From CAZLGC01 sp964559275 (GTDB taxonomy: Bacteria; Patescibacteriota; CALEFQ01), in NCBI GenBank assembly GCA_964559275.1, contig CAZLGC010000015.1, positions 1-21,033 on the forward strand: a stretch of DNA of 21,033 nt, written 5' to 3'. Below, piece by piece: positions 14,568 to 19,934 of the stretch (positions are counted from its first letter, which is position 1; each line of letters begins with the position of its first letter). The notes under the pieces were generated by a model that was not told the DNA's origin, did not search any database, and saw only the letters and a program-made list of their open reading frames with translations. A program made the translations under genes and the position numbers.

Positions 14568-15146
14568 TTAAGTACTTGATCTAGCAAGTTCTAGCTTCAA
14601 TTTCTCCTTGGCACGACGCAGGAGGGTGCCAACCGTACTGACGGGTTTTTTCAGAATGCCGGAAATTTCCTCATAACTTTTGTCTTCCATAAAGCGTAGT
14701 ACCAAAACCTCACGATATTTCCGGTTGATCTTTGACAGCGCCTTTGACATCTGTTCAGTCAAGTAGGTCTGGTCAATGTCATTCTCCAGATCAATGTCGG
14801 CCGCAAATCGATTGATAACTTTTTCGTCATCAACGGCGATGACATTCAGAGGACGAGCTTGGCGTTTCCGATACTGACTGATAACTTCATTATGAGTAAT
14901 ACGGTATACCCAGGAAGAAAACTTCAGCTTCTGATCAAAATCATTGAGGTTACGATATGCTTTGATGAAAACATTTTGCAAAACATCTTCGATATCATCA
15001 TCGCTGAAATTCGAAATCCGCCGGACGTAGCGCGCCAGCTTATCCTGATATCTGGCTATTAGAATAGCGTAAAATTCCTCGTTTTTTAGCGTATCAGAAA
15101 CCAGCTCCTCATCGGACTTATCGGAATGTCCGGCTGTTGTCATCAT
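14568..15146 (-). CDS. ECF-type RNA polymerase sigma factor
   Basis: 192 residues with the two-domain ECF layout. Region 2 (about 25-95) has DDDIEDVLQNVFIKAYRNL and KFSSWVYRITHNEVISQYRKR, the core-binding and -10 melting parts. Region 4 (about 130-187) has YREVLVLRFMEDKSYEEISGIL and a helix-turn-helix VSTVGTLLRRAKEKLKLEL, which reads the -35. There is no region 3 or 1.1, as expected. Two ATG codons lie side by side (15146 and 15143); AAGG upstream fits the first. A TATAAT is seen at 15174-15179 on the minus strand. The next gene starts 4 nt after the stop. Such factors are usually held by a partner and often autoregulate; here the partner is probably the downstream membrane protein. Confidence 0.9.
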   Translation of the reverse strand: MMTTAGHSDKSDEELVSDTLKNEEFYAILIARYQDKLARYVRRISNFSDDDIEDVLQNVFIKAYRNLNDFDQKLKFSSWVYRITHNEVISQYRKRQARPLNVIAVDDEKVINRFAADIDLENDIDQTYLTEQMSKALSKINRKYREVLVLRFMEDKSYEEISGILKKPVSTVGTLLRRAKEKLKLELARSST

Positions 15147-15173
15147 AAGCGACCTTATATAATAGTACGCCTA

Positions 15174-15179
15174 ATTATA
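15174..15179 (-). promoter_or_regulatory. Candidate -10 of the sigma factor operon
   Basis: TATAAT on the minus strand, 27 nt before the ATG at 15146. No good housekeeping -35 is seen, so an ECF-type promoter of its own is also possible. Confidence 0.35.
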
Positions 15180-15206
15180 TCTTTTATTTCAAGTAATTCA
15201 ATGGAA

Positions 15207-15232
15207 AAGCGGAACCCCGCTAGAGATTCCGC
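15207..15232 (-). terminator. Probable terminator of the 114-residue gene
   Basis: GCGGAA (minus strand, 15232-15227) pairs with TTCCGC (15214-15209), and TTTT follows. The stop codon lies in the loop. The T run is short, so efficiency is uncertain. Confidence 0.45.
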
Positions 15233-15564
15233 CATAGTCTTGTGAAGTCGAAAAAGATTCGCCGCGCCACGGTCACTTCACCGGGATATTCATCCAGGAG
15301 AAAGTTGATCGTTTGCTGCGGATTGCCAGTTTCGACGTTCATGTCTTGAATCGAGACGCTTCCCCGGACAACCAGACGAACACCCAGATACCAAGGTTTT
15401 ACCTTGATCCGGTGCTGAGAAACCGGCTTTCCCCGTCTGATTCGTCCAAAGTGAACCTTTCTGATTTCTTCCCTTCTCTCCAAAGAACGGAAGACGTCCC
15501 GGGCTTTTTCGGTGGCCGTCGTATGACGGCCAGTTTTCTCGGTATTCACATGCAATGGCGCCAT
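15220..15564 (-). CDS. Small basic protein of unknown function
   Basis: 114 residues from ATG 15564. An upstream in-frame ATG at 15603 lies inside the promoter, so it is rejected. AGGAGG stands 6-7 nt before the chosen ATG. The N-terminal half is basic and helical (TEKARDVFRSLERREEIRKVHF), then RRGKPVSQHRIKVKPWYLG and beta strands (VRLVVRGSVSIQDM, EVTVARRIFFDFTRLW). It has no cysteines or membrane segments. I recognise no family; nucleic-acid or protein binding is possible from charge alone. It has the clearest promoter in the window (TTGACA, 16 nt, TATAAT), an operator-like palindrome and a strong ribosome binding site, so it is probably highly expressed and tightly repressed. Confidence 0.7.
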   Translation of the reverse strand: MAPLHVNTEKTGRHTTATEKARDVFRSLERREEIRKVHFGRIRRGKPVSQHRIKVKPWYLGVRLVVRGSVSIQDMNVETGNPQQTINFLLDEYPGEVTVARRIFFDFTRLWRNL

Positions 15565-15588
15565 ACGAGACCTCCTCTCTGTGGCATA

Positions 15589-15616
15589 ATTATACACAAA
15601 CACCGCTGTTTGTCAA
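15589..15616 (-). promoter_or_regulatory. Consensus promoter of the 114-residue gene
   Basis: On the minus strand TTGACA (15616-15611), a 16-nt spacer and TATAAT (15594-15589). Both hexamers match consensus exactly. The leader is about 18 nt and holds AGGAGG. Confidence 0.8.
15596..15613. promoter_or_regulatory. Operator-like palindrome between -35 and -10
   Basis: ACAAACACCGCTGTTTGT: arms ACAAACA and TGTTTGT around CCGC. It fills the spacer of the minus-strand promoter, the classic place for a repressor. I do not recognise the regulator; it does not match CIRCE or the usual CopY site. Confidence 0.55.
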
Positions 15617-15636
15617 GAATATAAGCAAGGCACTAT

Positions 15637-15664
15637 TTGACAGAATTTCTCATGACGATATAAT
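15637..15664 (+). promoter_or_regulatory. Consensus promoter of the DUF134/Fe-S operon
   Basis: TTGACA (15637-15642), a 16-nt spacer and TATAAT (15659-15664). The start point is expected near 15671, only about 14 nt before the ATG at 15685, and no Shine-Dalgarno is seen. A loose AT-rich dyad around GGGTATATAACC follows the -10. Confidence 0.75.
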
Positions 15665-15684
15665 GGGTATATAACCAATATATT

Positions 15685-16197
15685 ATGTCCCGACCTAGAA
15701 GAAAGCGTCATGTTCATATGGATCCGATGGTGACCAGGTTCTCACCACGCAAACACCCGCATTCACCAGGCAGTGCAGTTTTGTTACTAACCGAAGAATT
15801 GGAAGCGATCCGTCTGGCTGACTTTGCCGAATTAGACCAAAAAGATGCCGCGAAAAAGATGAAAGTCCCGATAACTACTTTCCAAAGAACATTGTATTCC
15901 GCCCGAAAAAAAATTGCTGACGCCTTAATCTATGGAAAAGCTATCGAAATAAAAAACAGAGAGGAGGTGATAACTATGCCCGGAGGAGACGGAACAGGCC
16001 CAGACGGTACCGGACCGGTAGGACCCGGCCGCGGCGCCGGTCGCGGACGAGGACGGCAACCTGGCGGTTACGGATTCGGACCTGGGGGGAACTGCTTATG
16101 CCCCTCATGTAACACCAAGGTCCCGCACCAACGCGGTGTCCCCTGCTACCAAATGGAATGCCCGAAGTGCAAAACCAAAATGGTCAGAGCTAAATAA
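15685..16197 (+). CDS. DUF134 regulator fused to Gly-rich zinc-ribbon protein
   Basis: 170 residues. Residues 1-90 are a DUF134 (PF02001) helix-turn-helix domain: MSRPRRKRHV start, LLTEELEAIRLADFAELDQKDAAKKM, then TTFQRTLYSARKKIADAL. DUF134 proteins are predicted regulators near NifX-like and Fe-S ATPase genes. Residues 98-170 are a different protein type: a Gly/Arg-rich stretch (GPGRGAGRGRGRQPGG), then a zinc ribbon with CLCPSC and CPKC pairs. In relatives, as I recall, similar parts are often separate genes. Here they share one frame, yet GAGGAGGTGAT stands just before Met98 (see next entry), so both a long and a short product are likely. It is the first gene of the Fe-S operon, 13 nt before the NifX-like gene. 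Confidence 0.8.
   Translation: MSRPRRKRHVHMDPMVTRFSPRKHPHSPGSAVLLLTEELEAIRLADFAELDQKDAAKKMKVPITTFQRTLYSARKKIADALIYGKAIEIKNREEVITMPGGDGTGPDGTGPVGPGRGAGRGRGRQPGGYGFGPGGNCLCPSCNTKVPHQRGVPCYQMECPKCKTKMVRAK
15961..15971 (+). promoter_or_regulatory. Internal ribosome binding site before Met98
   Basis: GAGGAGGTGAT matches the anti-Shine-Dalgarno over nine bases (GGAGGTGAT), well spaced from ATG 15976. In the long frame it encodes Glu-Glu-Val-Ile (REEVIT). It is the strongest ribosome binding site in the window, and it lies inside a gene. Confidence 0.65.
15976..16197 (+). CDS. Internal-start zinc-ribbon protein (73 aa)
   Basis: In-frame product of the DUF134 gene from ATG 15976: MPGGDGTGPDGTGP, a Gly/Arg run, then CLCPSCNTKVPHQRGVPC and MECPKC. 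The start type and Gly-rich body match small stand-alone proteins of Fe-S/NifX clusters. It would be a metal-binding partner free of the DNA-binding domain. Support comes from the internal ribosome binding site; expression is not proven. Confidence 0.5.
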   Translation: MPGGDGTGPDGTGPVGPGRGAGRGRGRQPGGYGFGPGGNCLCPSCNTKVPHQRGVPCYQMECPKCKTKMVRAK

Positions 16198-16210
16198 TTA
16201 AAATATAAAT

Positions 16211-16597
16211 ATGGAAAAAGTCATTATCACCGCTCAGGGTGACAGTTTAGATTCTGAGCTAGACCCCCATTTCGGGCGCTGCAAGTTTATACTGGTTTGT
16301 AATCCCGAAACCAAAGAATTGGAAAAAGCTATTACCAATGTAAATGCCACTGCCCAGGGAGGCGCCGGCGTCTCCACGGCCCAAACGGTCGCAGACATGG
16401 GTATTAGTAAAATCATTACCGGCAATATCGGTCCTAAAGCCTACGAGGCTTTAACTGCCAGCGGCGTAGAGATATACGTTGCTGAAGCGGGCACGGCAGC
16501 TGCTGCCCTAGAAAAATTTGGTAACGGAGAACTAAAAAAAGTTGATGATGCCTCGGCTCCCATGCACACGGGCCTAGGCATGAAAAAAAGCGAATGA
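16211..16597 (+). CDS. NifX/NifB-type (MTH1175-like) protein
   Basis: 128 residues of the dinitrogenase Fe-Mo cofactor family (PF02579): KVIITAQGDSLDSELDPHFGRCKFILV at the start with the conserved HFGRC (20-24), then GGAGVSTAQTVADMGISKIITGNIGPKAYEAL and a C-terminal tail with MHTGLGM. There is no NifB radical-SAM domain and no nitrogenase gene is in the window, so nitrogen fixation is not implied. Such small proteins are thought to carry or sense iron-sulfur or Fe-Mo-type clusters. Its stop overlaps the next ATG by 4 nt. Together with DUF134 and two ferredoxin-ATPases it forms a recurring cluster of unclear function. Confidence 0.85.
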   Translation: MEKVIITAQGDSLDSELDPHFGRCKFILVCNPETKELEKAITNVNATAQGGAGVSTAQTVADMGISKIITGNIGPKAYEALTASGVEIYVAEAGTAAAALEKFGNGELKKVDDASAPMHTGLGMKKSE

Positions 16598-17442
16598 AAA
16601 AAATTGCCGTAACCGGCGGTAAGGGCGGAACGGGAAAAAGCACCGTCTCCGTCCTATTGGCGAAAAAATTGATGGCCAGCCAAAAAGTCTTGCTGGCTGA
16701 TTTGGATACGGAGTGCCCCAACGATCACCTCTTGACAGGAATCAGTCTGGAAAAGCCAATTAAGGAAACTCTTTCTAAGCTACCTGAAATAGACACCGCC
16801 AAATGCCAAAAATGTGGAGAGTGTGTAAAATCTTGTACCAGCAATGCCCTCTTTATGCCGCCGGGCAAAACTCCGATTGTTTTACCGGATCTCTGCTCGG
16901 CCTGTCAAACCTGCCTGGATGTCTGTCCGCACCAGGCCATTACCGCCAAAGACAATGTCACGGGCAAAATATATCGTCATGACTTTGGCAAAAATCTAAT
17001 CCTGGTTACCGGCCAAGCCCGGGCGCGACTAATTGAAACTGCCTCTGTCGTCAGGCAAACCAAAGAAACGGCCCTGGAAATTGGCCGGAAAGAAAAAGTA
17101 GATACAATAATATTTGACACCGCCGCCGGTACTCACTGTCCGGTAGTAGTAGCCATTATGGGTGTGGAAAAAGCTATCGCCGTCACCGAACCAACACCGA
17201 TGGGAGCTCACGATCTAGATCTGATATTACAATTACTAGAAAAAATTGAAGTTCCTTGTGATATATTCCTAAACCAAGCCGACCTGGGTAAAAAAGATTT
17301 AATCACAGATTTGGTAAAAAAGTTCGGGAAACAGAAGCTGTCTCACGAAATCAAACACTCTACGAAACTGGCCAAAGCTTATTCCCGTGGGGACCTATTG
17401 AACGACCCGGAGGTAAATTTACAATACGATGGGAAAATCTAA
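16594..17442 (+). CDS. MinD-type ATPase with inserted ferredoxin domain (first copy)
   Basis: 282 residues. N-terminal deviant Walker A GGKGGTGKST with signature Lys10 (MinD/Mrp/NifH class). A 2x[4Fe-4S] ferredoxin insert lies at about 65-120: Cys71/74/77/81 (CQKCGECVKSC) and Cys101/104/107/111 (CSACQTCLDVC). The ATPase part resumes with DTIIFDTAAGTHCPVV and a C-terminal helical part. This is the COG1149 type. Related Mrp/Nbp35 ATPases carry or deliver Fe-S clusters; the inserted-ferredoxin type is poorly studied. It overlaps the NifX-like gene by 4 nt and the second copy by 14 nt. An ATP-driven electron or cluster transfer to the NifX-like partner is plausible, but inferred. Confidence 0.85.
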   Translation: MKKIAVTGGKGGTGKSTVSVLLAKKLMASQKVLLADLDTECPNDHLLTGISLEKPIKETLSKLPEIDTAKCQKCGECVKSCTSNALFMPPGKTPIVLPDLCSACQTCLDVCPHQAITAKDNVTGKIYRHDFGKNLILVTGQARARLIETASVVRQTKETALEIGRKEKVDTIIFDTAAGTHCPVVVAIMGVEKAIAVTEPTPMGAHDLDLILQLLEKIEVPCDIFLNQADLGKKDLITDLVKKFGKQKLSHEIKHSTKLAKAYSRGDLLNDPEVNLQYDGKI

Positions 17443-18316
17443 AGCCAAAAAAAATGTCGCCGTTTGCTCCGGCAAAGGCGGGGTCGGTAAATCCATGATA
17501 GCTTCTTCGCTGGCAATTTATTTAAGCAGACAAAACCAAAAAATTGTCGCGGCTGACTGCGATGTTGATGCACCTAACCTGGCTGTCTGGCTAAATGAAA
17601 CCGGTGACTGGGATAAATCGGAAGAAATCCAGACATCCGATATCGCTGTAATTGATGAAAACAAATGCACCGGCTGCGGTATCTGTGAAACCAAATGCGT
17701 TTTCAAAGCTGTTCAAGTAGAAGACGGTAAAGCTAAGGTCTCCCCTTTTACTTGTGAGGGTTGCAGTCGCTGTGCCGTAAATTGCCCGGAAAATGCTATT
17801 ACTATCAACCCTGTCACCAACGGGCGTATAAATTATCGCCAAACCAAGTACGATTTCCCGCTGGTATCGGGACAGCTTTATCCGGGAGAAACCGGCTCCG
17901 GCAAAATTGTGGATGCCGTCAAAGAGAAGGCTGCTGATAAAAAAGGCGACATCATGATAATTGACACATCCCCTGGCACCGGCTGCCCGGTAACGGCGGC
18001 ACTACGTGACACAGATTTTGCCCTGCTTGTCACCGAACCCTCGCCGTCCGGTTTTTATGACTTGAAAAAGATAATGGAAGTGGTCAATCATTTCCGAATG
18101 GATTACGGCGTCATTGTAAACAAGTGGGATTTGAACAAAGAAATGACCGAAACAATCAGGAGCTGGGCCAGCGATAAAATGTGGGGCTTGATCTCCTATG
18201 ATAAAAAAATTGTTAAATCTATTGCTAACCTAGAACCTGTCTTAGAGACAAATCTAACTGCCAGGAAAGAAATCGATGTAATTTTCTCGGAAAATGCGGG
18301 AAAGATTGTGGCCTAA
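17429..18316 (+). CDS. MinD-type ATPase with inserted ferredoxin domain (second copy)
   Basis: 295 residues, a paralogue of the preceding gene. Walker A is SGKGGVGKSM (14-23, signature Lys16). Two [4Fe-4S] motifs: Cys80/83/86/90 (CTGCGICETKC) and Cys109/112/115/119 (CEGCSRCAVNC). It keeps DIMIIDTSPGTGCPV and ALLVTEPSPSGFYDL, typical of the group. Tandem copies suggest a heterodimer, since MinD-like ATPases dimerise through the nucleotide. It starts 14 nt inside the first copy. A strong terminator follows 33 nt after the stop. Cytoplasmic; substrate unknown. Confidence 0.85.
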   Translation: MGKSKAKKNVAVCSGKGGVGKSMIASSLAIYLSRQNQKIVAADCDVDAPNLAVWLNETGDWDKSEEIQTSDIAVIDENKCTGCGICETKCVFKAVQVEDGKAKVSPFTCEGCSRCAVNCPENAITINPVTNGRINYRQTKYDFPLVSGQLYPGETGSGKIVDAVKEKAADKKGDIMIIDTSPGTGCPVTAALRDTDFALLVTEPSPSGFYDLKKIMEVVNHFRMDYGVIVNKWDLNKEMTETIRSWASDKMWGLISYDKKIVKSIANLEPVLETNLTARKEIDVIFSENAGKIVA

Positions 18317-18349
18317 AAGAATCGATTGTTGCCCAGACCAATACGATTC

Positions 18350-18378
18350 AAAAAACATGTCGCTAAGACATGTTTTTT
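18350..18378 (+). terminator. Terminator of the Fe-S operon
   Basis: AAAAAACATGTC (18350-18361) and GACATGTTTTTT (18367-18378), a perfect 12-bp stem with loop GCTAA and a T run in the 3' arm. It is symmetric, so it may also work on the minus strand behind the tRNA. Confidence 0.85.
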
Positions 18379-18422
18379 AGAGAAATAGGAAAATAACTGC
18401 TTACTCTCAAAGAAGCGCAAAG

Positions 18423-18495
18423 CTCCCCGGGCTGGGCTCGAACCAGCGACATCCTCGTTAACAGCGAGGCGCTCTACCAACTGAGCTACCGGGGA
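18423..18495 (-). tRNA. tRNA-Asn (anticodon GTT)
   Basis: 73-nt cloverleaf on the minus strand: acceptor TCCCCGG/CCGGGGA, D arm with AGTTGGTAGA, anticodon stem CCTCG/CGAGG with loop CTGTTAA (GTT), T arm GCTGG/CCAGC with TTCGAGC, discriminator G. CCA is not encoded, so it must be added by the CCA enzyme. The flanks pair with each other (see findings). The tRNA lies between the Fe-S operon terminator and rpoD. Confidence 0.95.
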
Positions 18496-18538
18496 GCTTT
18501 GCGCTCTTTTATAACAAAAAAGAACCTAACGAAAAGAC

Positions 18539-18567
18539 ATTATATATTAATTTTATCCTGAAGTCAA
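18539..18567 (-). promoter_or_regulatory. Promoter of tRNA-Asn
   Basis: Minus strand TTGACT (18567-18562), a 17-nt spacer and TATAAT (18544-18539). It lies directly after the rpoD stop and gives a leader of about 36 nt. Confidence 0.65.
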
Positions 18568-19923
18568 CTAGTAATCCTTCAGTCTTCGAATCTCTTCATT
18601 CTCCCTTATCTTCTCCAGAGCTTTCGCCTCAATCTGGCGAATACGCTCGCGGGTAACACCAAATTCCTGCCCAACCTCCTCCAAAGTATGGCCCACTCCG
18701 TCGGTTAGACCGAACCGCATTTCCAAGATCTTCTGTTCGCGCGGGAGTAGATACTTGAGAATTTTTCCGACATGATCGCGCAACAGTTTGCGGCCAGCCG
18801 ACATTGAGGGTGAAACTGATTTTACATCCTCGATAAAATCGCCCAAAGTGCTATCATCCTCATCGTCACCAACAGTCGTTTCTAGTGAAACAGTATCCTG
18901 ATTAATCTTAATGATGTGGCGAACCTTATCGACTGGCAATCCCATCTCGGCAGCAATTTCCTCCGGCAGGGGCTCACGACCAAGATCCTGAACCAGGCGA
19001 CGTGATATCTGCATAAACTTGTTAATCGTCTCTACCATATGGACCGGGATCCGGATTGTTCTTGATTGATCAGCTAAGGCGCGAGTTATCGCCTGGCGAA
19101 TCCACCAAGTGGCGTAGGTAGAAAATTTGTAACCACGTTTGTAGTCAAACTTCTCGACGGCCCGAAACAGGCCGATATTTCCTTCCTGGATAAGGTCAAG
19201 CAGAGTCAACCCACCGCGGCCGACGTATTTCTTGGCGATGGAAACAACCAGACGCAAGTTGGCCTCAATCATTTTTTGCTTGGCCCTAGGATCACCCTTA
19301 TCCTTCAGTTTAGCCAGCTGGACTTCTTGCTCTGCCGTCAGCAGCGGCACCCGCCCGATTTCGCGCAGGTACATCTGCACCGAATCTGCCGACAAGTGCG
19401 AAATATCATCAACTTCCTCGGTCATAACCCCGAGGATGGTTTTTTTGTCTTTTTTTTCTTCGTCCCGGCGCTCCGCAATCGGAATAGACTTCTTTGATTC
19501 CAGAACTTCTATTCCCATCTCGTCAAATTTGGCAAAAATCTCTTCCAGCTTCTCGATATTTTCTTCTGCTTCAGGCACGACCGCCATAATTTCATCTTCG
19601 GTAACAAATTTCTGTTCTTTGCCCTTGGCTAAAAGGTATTTCAACCCCAGCTTAGGAGCGACGGCAGGCTTCGCCTTGGTTTTGCTGACTTTCAAAATCT
19701 CCCGTTTTTTTCGACGGGTTTTTCTCTTTCTTTTGGTGGCACGGGGCTTGCGACGAGCAACTTTTTTCTTGGTTCTGGTTGTAGTTTTGCGCTTTTTCCT
19801 ACGGGCCGTCTTTCTCTTGCGAACGGTTTTACGAGCCGGCTTGCGCTTGGCTGCCGTTTTTCGCTTCCGTTTCTTTGGCTTAGTTGCTCTCTTTTTTTTC
19901 TTTTTAGTTTTGCCTCTGGGCAT
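18568..19923 (-). CDS. rpoD: Primary sigma factor RpoD with basic N-terminal tail
   Basis: 451 residues. Residues 1-74 are a tail with 48 Lys/Arg and no acidic residue (repeats such as KKKKKR, KRKRKT, RRKKRKTTTR). Next is a short region 1.1-like helical part (about 90-145), region 1.2 (DSVQMYLREIGRVPLLTAEQE), region 2 (EANLRLVVSIAKKYVGRGG, FSTYATWWIRQAITRALADQ, the -10 reader), region 3 and region 4 with the -35 helix-turn-helix (TLEEVGQEFGVTRERIRQIEAK). It directs transcription from the TTGACA/TATAAT promoters seen here. It begins 11 nt after the dnaG stop, as in the classical dnaG-rpoD pair. No Shine-Dalgarno is seen before the ATG, so coupling to dnaG is likely. Confidence 0.95.
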   Translation of the reverse strand: MPRGKTKKKKKRATKPKKRKRKTAAKRKPARKTVRKRKTARRKKRKTTTRTKKKVARRKPRATKRKRKTRRKKREILKVSKTKAKPAVAPKLGLKYLLAKGKEQKFVTEDEIMAVVPEAEENIEKLEEIFAKFDEMGIEVLESKKSIPIAERRDEEKKDKKTILGVMTEEVDDISHLSADSVQMYLREIGRVPLLTAEQEVQLAKLKDKGDPRAKQKMIEANLRLVVSIAKKYVGRGGLTLLDLIQEGNIGLFRAVEKFDYKRGYKFSTYATWWIRQAITRALADQSRTIRIPVHMVETINKFMQISRRLVQDLGREPLPEEIAAEMGLPVDKVRHIIKINQDTVSLETTVGDDEDDSTLGDFIEDVKSVSPSMSAGRKLLRDHVGKILKYLLPREQKILEMRFGLTDGVGHTLEEVGQEFGVTRERIRQIEAKALEKIRENEEIRRLKDY

Positions 19924-19934
19924 AACAAAATCTA

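Noticed and set aside
14564..14587. TTG start for the three-TM protein
   Set aside because: It would overlap the sigma gene by 20 nt without a better ribosome binding site; ATG 14563 gives a normal 4-nt gap. Not fully excluded.
16211..18316. Nitrogen-fixation cluster
   Set aside because: Only a small NifX-like domain and generic ferredoxin-ATPases; no nifHDK or NifB radical-SAM gene.
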